A stretch of 64,000 bases of DNA, from assembly GCA_040285825.1 (NCBI GenBank), contig JAUPSS010000001.1, positions 1,054,001 through 1,118,000 of the forward strand. Direction: 5' to 3'. A program made the translations under genes and the position numbers. Below are positions 17,806 through 29,535 of this stretch, in pieces; position 1 is the stretch's first letter, and each line of letters begins with the position of its first letter. Source of the DNA: Eukaryota sp. TZLM1-RC (lineage: Eukaryota; Metamonada: BaSk clade). The notes below the pieces were generated by a model that had not been told where the DNA came from, did no database searches, and saw only the letters and a program-made list of their open reading frames with translations.

Positions 17806-20800
17806 ACTCACATCTTTCGACAACAAATACTGATTATTTGTGAAAATGTAGTAATATTTTTTTAAAATTTTCACCAACGTCAATAGTTATACTTATGATT
17901 ATGGAGCGTTGAACATCACAATTTTTTTTGTAAATAGAAAAAAGAACTTTCGTCTTTGATTTTTAATGTGATGATAGAATACACAAGTTCAAAAAATAAG
18001 TAAATTCTTGAGAAAAGAACATGAGAGCAGCTTTTCCCAAAAAAAATTACTTTTTGAATGCGTATGCTAAATGATGGTTCGTGTGCATTTCTGTACGTAT
18101 TTCCAAGGTGTTTAGCGTATACTAACTCTTGGTGGTCAGAAGTTTACATCAGTGGCGGTGATTTTTATTCTATAAATTAATGAGAAATTCTCAGGACATG
18201 TGCAGAAATATTTTCCTCACTGATAACGAAAATCTGTCTTTGTGTTTCAAATTCCCAATTTCTGATGATTTGGACTAATTATGAAGGATGTTGAAGCATG
18301 TAACGATAACTGGTCTTGTTGCTTTAAGTGTCATCATTCCATTACTCCCAGAGACCCTTTTTACGACACAATGTTTCGTTCCCATGTTGTTACCTTTCTA
18401 CCATTTCCGGATGATTTCACGTACTTTGAAGAAATTATTAATTTTGTCTGATAAATAATCAACAATTTGGATTTTTGAGACATGATTTTAGAATTTGTGA
18501 ATCAAATATTTTGACTGATACTGACTATACCAGATCATGTCCAATTTCAGACTTCTTTTGATCTGTTGTCTGCTATGGAGTCTAACAATGGCAGATCATT
18601 ACGAGTGGAAGAGCTGTCGTGATGGAGACTTTCAAGATTATCATAATTGGATCGAAGGACTTTCACCATCTGATTCCTCCTCTAATGCAAACATAGTTCT
18701 TCCAGGTTGCCACTTTCAATATTTTGTCACACTTACAGAGTCTTATACCGTTCCTTCTCTCTCGATTCATTCAGGGGCAACTCTTCGCTCTAGCTCTCCG
18801 AACGTCAACCTGTCTGTAACGAAAGAGATTATCTTTCAGGTTGGTCGAATAGAATCAACCATTGTCCTCTTACCTGGCTCCAACGTAGTTTTTGACTCTG
18901 GAATCTCAGTATTATCCTCCATGTTGAGTGCTTCGAATCATACCAACATTACCCTATCTGCTCATTCAGAGGTTTATATACTTGGAAACTGGAACGTCAC
19001 CTCCACTGTTACCATGTCCTCTTACTCGAACCTTACTTTTTCCGAGGGTAGTTCATGTCAGTACTTGAAAACTAGCCCTCTTCTACCAGACTCATTGGTA
19101 GAGTTCAAAGAAGACTCTTTCTTTGACATTGACAATATCAATGTTCCATTGAATGGTGGGGAGTTGTTGCTTCCCTACGTTAAAGGAGGAGAGAATGAAG
19201 AAGAGGTAAGTGTTTTAATGGATGATACCTTTGTTGACAAAGATTTCACTGTTGAAAATGAAGTCATTGAAGGAAATTTGGTTTGGTTCGATGGTGATTT
19301 AAATGTTTCAAATCTAATTATAACTGAAAATTTCGTAATTCAAGGCTCAAAAACAAAGTTGCTTAATGGTAACATTACAGTATAGGGGGACTTTGAAATT
19401 AAAAATCAAGTTTCATTATCATTTACTTCAAACTCAAATATTAAAGTTAAATGAACTACTGTCATTGTTGGTGAAGCTACTCTTTCTTGTTCTTTTACTT
19501 CAAATCTACCTAAATTGATTTCATGCTTGGTAATTTCATCAAATAATATTCTCAATATAGGAATTGATTTGGTTTTGTTAGACTCTTCAGTTATTAATGG
19601 CACCATCAACTACATACAGCCCCCGTTAATGACTCTTTCATCAGGATTTGAACCCCTTACCTCTACTTCTACTGTTACTGGTACCACTACTTGGTCTTCT
19701 GTATCAGCGTCAACTGTCAATGTAAATAGTGGAGGTCATTTAACCATTACTGGTTTATTCTCTACAACTACAAACTTCAACATTGATCGTGGCACAGTTA
19801 GAATCACTACTGGTGGTACAATCAACTTGGGTAATATTGATATAGTAGATGGCTATTTGCAATTAGATGGAAATGGTTTTATCATTTGCGAAAGTGTTTC
19901 ACTGACACATCAGTGGCAGAATTATTGGAAGAACTCTGACTGCTGTTAGTGGAAACCTTCAAATGCATGCTTCTGATATTTTGTTACCTCAGATTAGTAC
20001 TTCTGGAAGTGACTCTTTCATTACTGTTTTCAACATTCTCCGCCATAATACCAAAATCACCAATTATGGAACCTTGTTAATTGGAAGAAAAGGAACAGTT
20101 CCAGGTAGTTTTCATTTACCCTATCTTTACTTTGAAACGGGAGTAGTCCTTGAAAATGGAGGTTCCATGCGTATTCAAGACACTATTGAAATTGTTTCTT
20201 ACAACCTAAAATCTGGTAATTTTCCAAAGATTAATGCTCATTCTGGTACTTTAACAAAGCAACGATCAAATTCAAATGCCGCAACCACCAATGTTCGGTT
20301 ACTTTTTGAATTCCAATGTGAATCTACTGTTACTATTCATGACAATAATAACCTTCGTTTAATGTACAATAATACTCGTAGTAACAGACATGGAATTCGG
20401 GGTAATCTTAATTTACGCCACAATGCTAAGCTTTTACTGTGGGAAGATTACCTTCATTGCACAACTGGTTCTCATATTGTTGCTAGTGGGAGTAATCCTG
20501 GTATAATTGAATTAGAAAGTTCCCAATCAGTATTAGAAATTGATGGTGATTCTCAGATGAACCCTCATTATGAACAATCCTATTCCAGTACAATTTTCAA
20601 TGAACCTGGTGAGTTTTTATTTGATTCTATTAGATCTAAAAACGATGTACAATATCATTTTTACCAGGATCAATCAACTACTGTTTCTGAATTGGATTTG
20701 CTTCATTTAACTGATACTTCTGAAATAATTTTTTACCACATAAAACAGGACGTTCATTGGGAAAAGGTTTTGCAGCTTGACCATTCTACTTCACGTATTC

Positions 20801-21847
20801 TCAAAACTGATGGAGACCTTAAAATAGATGAGTTTGATCAAGAAGATGGTACTACTGAAATTGGTGATGTTGGTGGAGATTTGATAATTGATGATTTAGA
20901 AGTAGGTGGTGATTTCAAAGTAGGCGATGTTTATGGCAATTTTGATATAGGCATCATTGATTTAGTTGGAAATGGTAAGATTGAGCTTCCGACTGCTGGT
21001 GGCTCTGTGACAATTCGTAATGACTTGGATATTGGTGAAGGGCAGATTATTATTTTTCCCGAAATTAATGATGATTTTATCATAGACGGTGATGTCAATT
21101 GCAATGGTGGCAGCTTCATTATAGATAGAGTTGCACAGCAATTTAGAGTGAATGCCTTAAACTTGGTCAATTGTCATTTGGAAATCAAGAGAATCGATGG
21201 TAATTTCAACGTTTTGGAAACTATTCATGAAACTAATTCTGTTTTAATTCTTGGTGATAATCGTGGCACTTCGACTGTTTTTGGTACTTTCACGTTAGTT
21301 TCAGGTAGTTCATTTGTCATTAATGGACATAATGTCAATTTCAATGCCAAACTACTTATTCAATCAACTTCAACCTTTGAGGTTCAATCTTTGACTAGTA
21401 ACATGTTTGTTCAAGACATTGAATTGAATTCTGGAAGTTCAGGTAGAGCACAATTTTCCAATATTGATGGAACTCTTACCCTTCGAAATATTGATATTCG
21501 ATCTGGTTCATTTGATATTAATAATGTTAATACTTTAACTATACCAAGTTCCAGAACCTTTAGAAACCGTGGAGGTTCTGCTTCATTGTCAGTTGGTACG
21601 TTTAATCTAAATAGTGCTACATTTACTCACACTTCTGGCACAACTACTATTTTAAATGGTGAAATTAATACGAATTCTGCTACTCTTTTTTCAGTTTCTG
21701 GAGGTACTTGCTCACTCCAGTGTCCTTCTTCGCCACGTCACCTTGACTCAGCAACAGTGACTGGTGGTAGATTGAACTTTTGCAATAATAATGCTTATAC
21801 TGTGCGTAAATTACATTGGACTGGGGGTAGTATTTACGCTAATGACT
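17700..21847 (+). repeat. Right arm of the large inverted repeat
   Basis: Mirror copy of 9739-13975. It starts inside a LINE A2 tail (17700-17800), runs through the shared upstream region and into the second copy of the giant gene. Differences from the left arm include two nonsense changes, a 4-nt insertion near 19905 and a contraction of the GDLxIDDL repeat near 20890. Identity drops abruptly after about 21847. Confidence 0.9.
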
Positions 21848-23420
21848 TGTCCATTTTTGACAATCACGAGCTTAGCTCTGCTGATGTTGATATTATTTCC
21901 GATTCTAAATTTAACTTTGAATCACCAGTTATTGTCAGTGGATCACAGCTATAAGTACTGGTTCCAATGTAAAACTTCATTTTAAAAGTACTTTAACTGT
22001 TAATTCTGATTTCACAATATCTGAAATAAATTCTGAACTGATTATTGATGGATTAGCAGAATTTAATTCAAACTCTAATCTCGCAACAACACTCCAGACG
22101 AAAAATAATATTACAATTAATGCTAATGTACATGCTTTTAAATTCCAACCGCAACATCATTTTAATATTGTTAGCGGTAGTGAAGTTAGATCATCAAATG
22201 ATTTAGTTATAGCTTCTGGTAAGTACTATTTTGGTTCTGGAACTATTAAAAGTAGAACAGTAATTAATGGCCACTTAAAACCTCTGAATTTAATTAGATT
22301 TGAAGGAAATCTTCAGTTTGGGTTTAGCTCGATTTTCCACACTTTTCTTTACTCTTCTTCTGCATTTACTAGGGTAGAATGTACTGGTTCTGTTTCATTG
22401 TCAGGTACCCTTGTTATTGATTTTGTCAGGCAAGATTACAATTCTGGAATTTCTTTTGATTTACTGGTTTATTCTTCAAGATCTGGTTCATTTAATAGAG
22501 AACATATTTGTGATTCATTTATCGATCTTCATTATCATTCAAGTAAAATGGAGCTGGTACTGATCTCTGATTTTCAACAAGGCGTGTCTTATATCAGTGA
22601 AAATGGAATTGACGACGTTTGTTGTGGTGTCTTTGAACGACCTTGCAGAACCATGGCTGAAATTGAAAGCCGAATGGGAAAAACAGGAGTTGTCAATGTA
22701 TTTGCTGGTTCTCTTCAAGGATCTAATGTTGCTTTTTCCTTTAATGGTCATGATTGGCAAATTAAAAGGACTGGTTCTGGAACTGTTGAATTAATCTGTG
22801 ACAGTAATAGTGATTTGTTTAAAATACGAAATTCCATCATTATTTTCCAGAGATGTGATGGACCAGAGGGTAATTATTCCTTGGTTGTTGAGACCAAAGG
22901 TCTTGAGTCTGCAGTAATCTATTTGACAATCAGCAGTAAAGCTCACGATGGAATTGATAGAAGTCGATTAAATTTGAGTTGGTACAAAACCTACATTCTG
23001 AGTGGTTTGGCGTTACTTTTAATCATATGTGGTTTGTTTATGTATAGATTAAGGCGAAAACAACAAGACACTGTTGATAAGTTCCATAATACCATATCAA
23101 ACCCACAGACATTTTCATTGGTACCAATGTTCTCCAAGCCTGCGTCCCAATTGCCAACTTTGCCGAGTTGGAACCAAGACGAAGCTAATAGTTGTCATAA
23201 TGGGGTTTTATTTGGAGTTGGTGTAAAGTCTAATGATGAGCCAAAGTCAATCATCAAAAAATCAGTTGACGTCTTTACACGTTCTTTGATTGAACGCCAC
23301 TTTCCCGGTTTACCCAATGAAACAGTACCAAATGTACCACCAGATTTGCTGCCTGCTGTGAGAAAGCAACATAGTAGAGTATTTCAAGCAAGATTGATTA
23401 ATTATTTAGATGAATTTTAA
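18537..23420 (+). pseudogene. Broken second copy of the giant surface protein gene, shorter family member with one TM segment
   Basis: Starts with the same ATG, signal peptide and first 282 codons as the minus-strand gene. It is then broken: a Tyr codon is TAG at 19383-19385, a Gly codon is TGA near 19452, a 4-nt insertion near 19905 shifts the frame (frame resumes at about 19963), and another frameshift near 21945 follows. After that the frame is open to 23420. Up to about 21847 it is near identical to the giant gene; beyond, it is only distantly similar (it keeps the CCGxxxRPC motif near 22620) and ends with one hydrophobic helix (YILSGLALLLIICGLFMY, near 22990-23045), RRK and a cytoplasmic-type tail of about 110 residues. 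It looks like a different paralogue whose 5' half was replaced by the giant gene's. Whether truncated products are made cannot be told. Confidence 0.85.
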
Positions 23421-24974
23421 CCACTGATTGTATTTGTCGATGACGAGTAATTTTTGATGATTTATGTATTTTTTATTCCATTGTAAGTTGGCTTATTGCC
23501 TAATGTCATTTTAGATGATGAATTACCTCTTTCTATCAGAAATTCAGTTGGAATGAAACATGCAAAGACACATTGTGTAGGTGAGGCTTGAAGTAGTCAT
23601 GTCTCAGCGGCTGAAGTTATAATATCTTTATAAATTGATATTGATATTGATGAAAATATAGAAAGAACAAATCATATTCATTTTTAATTATTTAATTTTA
23701 AAATTACAATTATTGAGAACATCAAAAAAGCAAGCAATTGAATTGCATCACATTAGTTGCAAATAATCATTGTTAAAAATTAAAGTCTATATTGATTTAA
23801 TTGAATTTAATTGTTGAGTATTGGTTCAAAATGGTATTTGAAAGAAGTACAATAAAAAATAGACTTAAGGAAATCTTTATATTTTGTAACAAAATAGTTT
23901 AATCAATCTCTCTAGTCAATTAAAGTCAATCGATCACGAGATGTGGTTGATTAAAAGTTCTGTAAAGTCGTGGTCAAGTGAACAAATTTTCACTGCCGAA
24001 GAGGTCGAAAATGTGTTAACTTTGTTAGAAGTCATGGATTCCTTTTGACAAACCCAATTCATGCAATTGTTTCAAAGAAAGATTCAAATAGAAATCCAAA
24101 TTGGTTGGTGGAAACAATTGATCTTACCAACCATAAAATTGGATAACAATAAGGTCAAAATTTGACAATATCAAACTGTCCCATTTCAACCAGATTTGAA
24201 TTCTCAGAATATTGAACAATAATCAGAACAAGAAACAAGGTAACTTCAAACAAAATACACAGATTTTTGACTTGCAACAAAAATTTAAGACTATACAAAT
24301 TTCTAAACAACGACATCACATGATTGTTTGACTTTAATTGACCAGACAGATTGATTAAAGTATTTTGATATAGCATCAAAAAAGATGTAAGCTAGGATGA
24401 AAAAAAAAGAATCACGCTATTAAAGGTGTATAAGGCAGTAGGAGCAAACATGGTGGTACTTCCTAATTAGTAAATAGTGATTGCCTTATGGAGCATTCCT
24501 CATAACATTCAAAATTAACGAGATGTGGACAATGGAACACAACTCCTTGCTATTTGACGACATTAAATAACTCAGACATGCAAAAACAAAAGAGAGAAGT
24601 TGGCAATAGAGACCAGTAATCCGTGGAGTATCATCTGGCAGCATCCACAATAATTCCATTTGCTTTAGGGAATCGTACTTGATGGGCAGGCGAGATAAAT
24701 AAATCAGTCTTCTCGAACGACCAACCTAGTCAGGGTAAACAGAGTGAATCAATGGAGGGGAAATTCATTATTTGTTGGCAGAGATTATCTGTCGTCATTG
24801 GAATCCATTGGCAAAACAGTGGTTGAGATATGGATGCATTCATTCGATTGTGCCCAATTCAGTGTTCAGCAATCTTCAGTAACCCTACTCCGAGAGTAAG
24901 ATTCACAAGTAGATGAGTAGTTCAGCAATGTGGATGTTGTTGCCAATGTAACGTTATTTTATTATTGTGATTTA
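23421..24974. other. Intergenic, possible decayed coding remnant near 23940-24145
   Basis: A reading from 23940 (MWLIKSSVKSWSSEQIF...) runs about 35 codons, stops at a TGA near 24047, and a neighbouring frame continues for about 30 codons to 24145. It is not recognised and may be a gene remnant. The rest shows no supported feature. Confidence 0.3.
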
Positions 24975-25933
24975 TATAATTTATTGAATTTGCACACTAA
25001 TAAATAAAAATATGTATGAAAAAGATCTTTATAATAATATTTGCAGCTCGGCTGTTTTAAATCAAGATCTTCACTCATTGTTATTGGAAAAGGGTGTTTG
25101 TGAAAACAAGGCGTCAGATTCTTCACTTTTTGTAACCATTGTACCACGAAGATTTGGATTGTGTGCCACTAATGAAGCATTTGTAACAAAAATGAGATTA
25201 TATTTGAACATCCCCATTAACCAATTATTATCAAAAGAAAAATGTATTTGTTCGAATTCACCTCAACTCACTTTGCGCCATGCTCTAAATTGCTCTAAAT
25301 TGATAACTTATCGTTCTTCATTACATGATGCTGTTAGAGACACTGTTTTCAATATGGTACAAACTGCAAGGATATCGTGTATCAAGGAGCCCCTGCTGAA
25401 AGAAACACTTTCTCTGAATAATTTTGGTTCTGATGATAGAGGTGATGTATACTGTGATTGGATTGATAATTCTGAAGCTATTCTTGACTTTGTCTCATGT
25501 AATGTTGCAAACGATACTTTGGTTCACAGAAGAAAACTTAATCCTGTGGCTGCTCTGGATTTTAAAGCAAAAGAAAAACATAGAAAATATGATAAAGAAA
25601 TTGAAGATGCAAATGTCGATAAAAATACACAGCTGGTTTTTATTGCTTTCCCATTTTCGATAAATGGAAGATTATCAGTTGAAGCAGAAACTTTTTTGGA
25701 TGACTTCCAAAAAATGGTGAAAGAAAAAACAATGAAAAGATTTGATATTTTTTTATGGCGTTCACGGATTCAATTTGCCATTATTAATAGATTACCGCGG
25801 TTTTTCAATCGAATTAGAGAAGCTTTAGCTAGACAGCAAGCAAATCAAGATTTTGTAGAGGAAATCTTGGTTTAATGATAGTCGTCCCATTAGTTATGAT
25901 TTAATTTAATCAAGTGTGCAAATTCAATAAATA
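24975..25933 (+). mobile_element. LINE family B, 5'-truncated copy with intact C-terminal endonuclease frame
   Basis: Frame 25012-25875 (287 codons from an ATG) is uninterrupted. It carries CICSNSP....RHALNCSKLITYRSSLHDAVRD: the C-x-C...H-x4-C knuckle followed by R...HD of REL endonucleases. Then come DWIDNSEAILDFVSCN, at the PD..D position but without the Pro-Asp, and a K..RKYDK lysine motif. The C-terminus matches the other REL families in layout (FAFPFSINGRLSVEA..FL.DF). The RT part is missing. The two ends of the copy are inverted versions of each other (TTATTGAATTTGCACACT at 24979 and its complement at 25913-25930). Copies at 15950 and 28531 are relatives. The endonuclease reading is by analogy with R2-like elements. 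Confidence 0.8.
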
Positions 25934-25946
25934 CGAAAAATTAACG

Positions 25947-26697
25947 AGTCTACTATAATTATTCAGCGATGTTTTTAGTGAAACTCCTAATAGAAAAGGA
26001 ATCGATTGTAATCCTCTAACAATCCCCTTTAGAGATGAGAATGCTATAGTACATAAGCCTGCAAGACGGTTAAATCCCAGCAAAATGGAAATAGCAAACA
26101 AAATATTTGATGAACTAATCGAAATGGGTTATGCAGTTGAATCTAATTATAAATTCAGCTCTCCTATTGTCTTATATATATATCCTGACGGCAAGAAACC
26201 AAGGTTAACTGGAGACTTTAGTGGTAAAGATGGAGTCAATGCCCACACGATTTCAGTAGAGCCTAATCTACCTGGGATTAGTAACATTTTAGAATTTTTG
26301 AGTAGAGCAAATTACATCGCCACGCTTGATTTACCAAAAGCTTTCTGGCAGATGAATGTAGCTGATAAGGATACTGAGAAAACATCAATCTCAATTCTTG
26401 GAAGGTCAATCATGTTTAAAAGAGCTTGCTTCGGATTAAAGAACATCCCAGCAGTTTTTCAAAACGTAATGATGGAAATTTTCCAAAAAGACGGCGTTTT
26501 CATATACATTGACGATATCATAATAGTTGGAACGACATTCGAAGAATTTTATAAGAGATTACAAAGAGTCCTCCAATGCGCCAGAAATAGACGTGTAAAT
26601 ATAGGCTCACGTAAATGTAAATTCGTAACATCAAAACACCCTATCGACATTTTAGGAAGTACCTTCCAGGATAAAACTAGATTTATAAGTAAGAAAA
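25947..26697 (+). mobile_element. Ty3/gypsy-type reverse transcriptase fragment
   Basis: Open frame from about 25950 (no start; FSDVFSETP...) to the junction at 26697. It shows LDLPKAFWQM, RACFGLKNIPAVFQNVM, the catalytic YIDDIIIVG box and a later RKCKFV, in the order and spacing of Ty3-like RT. The fragment has no protease, RNase H, integrase or LTR. Its left end abuts the end of LINE B and its right end is cut at 26697, where antisense Fanzor sequence begins; the frame runs on into that sequence to 26801, giving a meaningless tail. Confidence 0.85.
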
Positions 26698-27388
26698 AAA
26701 TCGGAATGTTTCAACTGTTTTCTCCGCTTTCTTACAGTTGCAATAACCACAACTGGTTCGAAACTCATCAATCAAGGAGACCTTATAACCAGCCTTTTTA
26801 AATAGAATTCTCAAACCATTCCTTTGGTAAGCTCTCTGAATTTCATGTGTTTTCGTTGTTCCCAGTCTTCGATTCCAATAACTACTTGGCTGGGATCACC
26901 AATTACTGATTTGAATCTCTGGATCATCATCGCCTCAGATCTTGTGCGATTGATCTCAGCCCACCATTTTAGTTTCCTGAATATTTTTTGATGATAGACT
27001 TGACCAACAATACTATTTACAAAATTCTTTTGTTTAATATACTTCATAAATCTATCAAATCTGCAGTATTTGGAATTGAATTGGAATAAAGTTGCTTCTC
27101 ATTCTGCTACAGATTTAGTCGTGTGATCATTATTTCCCAAATTGAATGAGTAATCAATTTTGTGGTAATATTGATTTCTTGAGGTACTTCACCTCTTAAT
27201 AAACTATCAGCCATCCTTCGTTGTTGTTCTTCAGATGGTTCATAATTGGTTAGATCAATCTCTCTACCAGTAGAATTTCTTATTGTGATAAGGGTGTCAG
27301 CTTTCGGGTTCGTGCCCCAGACACGACCAGCAAATTCATATATGTTGTGTTTTCTTGAAGGATTTATAAAATGTTTATTAATCAAAAA
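26698..27388 (-). pseudogene. Fanzor-like RNA-guided nuclease remnant, copy 1
   Basis: Reverse complement reads from FINPSRKHNIYEF (position of the RuvC-I 'DPG' motif) through FRKLKWWAEINRTRSEAMM, VVIGIEDWEQRKHMKF, P/LTKG, then after a 1-nt deletion near 26822 the frame continues with GYKVSLIDEFRTSCGYCNC and KKAEKTVETF. The FRKLxW...INxxRSE, the GxxDW...HMKFREPTKG, and the DEFRTS + Cys-ribbon motifs are the hallmark C-terminal half of Fanzor/IS607-type TnpB nucleases. The N-terminal half is missing, the 3' end is cut at 26698 by the RT fragment, and another frame break occurs near 27155. The usual RuvC-I Asp is Asn here and the following Gly is Ser. A decayed, non-functional copy. Confidence 0.8.
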
Positions 27389-27410
27389 AAATGAAGAATT
27401 CATCATTCAA

Positions 27411-28528
27411 TTGATCATCTTGCACTTCGTGCTCTGGGAACCCTTCAACAACAACCTCTGTGTTTAGGGAAGTATCGTCTTCGCTGGTCATAGTTCTACT
27501 AGTTGAGCTGCAGTCAGATGTTGAACAAAAAGCACACTTGAGGAGAATTGGCTCAAACTGAGGAAAAATTCAACAATTGTTATTTTTTCATGTTCCCACT
27601 TTAATTGACAATCTAGATCAGATCTTTCCCATTTCTTTCGCAACCCATTAACTATTATAACCTAACTTGAACTGAATCACATACCATGAAGTGTAACCTT
27701 TATTCACATGGCCTCGAGTACCAACCTTTCCGGTTTTTTCCGGAACTGCTTTACTTCAGACTTTCACATTCACAAAACAGCAAATCTCCGTCCATCTAAC
27801 GACTGCTCTGTACTATTCATATCTAGATATATCGTTTGTGGCTCTTCTCTTTCAATACCATATCACTGACTCTTCTTACATTTCTCAATCTCTTTCATCC
27901 GGTTTATGGCATGGAGCAACCTTGTGGTTAACCCCTGATTTATAGCTCTTTGTAACTACATTATACCATGCCCATTATTTGGTTACTTTTGTTTCATCCT
28001 CATCTAAGATAATATGTGTACATCATTTATTTGTGTTTAATTGTTTTTGTTTTAATTAATAAATCAATTATTTTGTCAGAACAATTGAACAACATCAAAT
28101 TCTTATTCTTCCTTATTACTCCATAATAGAAGCTTGGTTGTTATACACAATTTAAAGAATTTATTTATTTTATTAGTTTATTAATTCTGTATTTTATATC
28201 ACTTCGTTGATACCTCCTTTGTGGGTTTGTTTCTTAAACTAGGGTAAACAAGCCAAACACTTCTAGTATAGGAAGATTTATGTTGTTTAGTTATTTTTAG
28301 CAAAACTGTTGAGGTTCTTCTTGTTTATTTTCAGTTTTTAGTTGTTTTTAGTTGTTGTTTTATTTAATTTGTTAAATTTATTTCCAATATTTCAATTTTT
28401 CTTCCTGAAGAACAAACTGTTCAATGTACCGAATAACAAAAATGATAGTAAAGTTTGAATGTAGTTAAACAACAAAAATTTCATTTGACTACTGAAAATT
28501 TCATTTTATTGGTGTATGCCCTGTATTT
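27411..28528 (-). repeat. Repeat R, copy 2: duplicated upstream region and first 28 codons of the TM-RCC1 gene
   Basis: Reverse complement matches 55383-56486 nearly base for base, including the ATG and the codons for MTSEDDTSLNTEVV... (Ala2 of the intact gene is Thr here). After codon 28 the sequence switches to about 22 bp of filler and then the Fanzor remnant. The other end abuts LINE B. A partial third copy of an internal part lies at 46514-46711. Confidence 0.9.
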
Positions 28529-28530
28529 AT

Positions 28531-29535
28531 TGAATTTGCACACTTAATTAAATCAACTCATAACTAATGGGACGACTATCATTGAACCAAGATTTCCTCT
28601 ACAAAATCTTGATCTGCTTGCTGTCTAGCTAAAGCTTCTCTTATTCGATTGAAAAACCGTGGTAATCTATTAATAATGGCAAATTGAATCCGTGAACGCC
28701 ATAAAAAAATATCAAATTTTTTCATTGTTTTTTCTTGCACCATTTTTGGAAGTCATCCAAAAAAGTTTCTGCTTCAAATGATAATCTTCCATTTATCGAA
28801 AATGGGAAAGCAATAAAAACCAGCTGTGTATTTCTATCGACATTTGCCTCTTCAATAACTTTATCATATTTTCTATGTCTCTCTTTTGCTTTAAAATCCA
28901 GAGCAGCCACCGGATTAAGTTTTCTTCTGTGAACCAAAGTATCATTTGCAACATTACATGAGACAAAGTCAACAATAGCTTCAGAATTATCAATCCAATC
29001 ACAGTATACATCACCTTTATCATCAGAACCAAAATTATTCATAGAAAGTGTTTCCTTCAGCAGGGGCTCTTTGATACACGATATCCTTGCAGTTTTTGCC
29101 ACATTGAAAACAGTGTCTCTAACAGCATCATGTAATGAAGAACGATAAGTTATCAATTTAGAACAATTCAGAGCATGGCTCAAAAGTGAGTTGAGGTGAA
29201 TTCGAACAAATACATTTTTCTTTTGATAATAATTGATTAATGGGGATGTTCAAATATAATCTCATTTTTGTTACAAATGTTTCATTAGTGGCACACAATC
29301 CAAATCTTCGTGGTACAATAGTTACAAAAAGTGAAGAATCTGATGACTTATTTTCACAAACACCCTTTTCCAATAACAATGATTGAAGATCTTGATTTAA
29401 AACAGCCGAGCTGTATATATTGTTATAAAGATCTTTTTCATACATTCCAGTCAATCGTTTCTGTAATGTTCGAAGAGTGTACTTCAAATTTAAAACATTG
29501 TTTTCTGGAATATTGCCATTGAATGATTTCCAATA
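28531..29535 (-). mobile_element. LINE family B, 5'-truncated copy, frameshifted
   Basis: Reverse complement carries more of the 5' side than the copy at 24975 (MKYTLRTLQKRLTGMYEKDLYNN...) but has a frameshift at the zinc-knuckle (around 29175) that splits it into frames 29158-29487 and 28722-29183, and another near 28722. The 3' terminus is the same TGTGCAAATTCAATAAA end. Endonuclease residues match the intact copy, with GDVYCDWIDNSEAIVDFVSCN. Confidence 0.85.
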
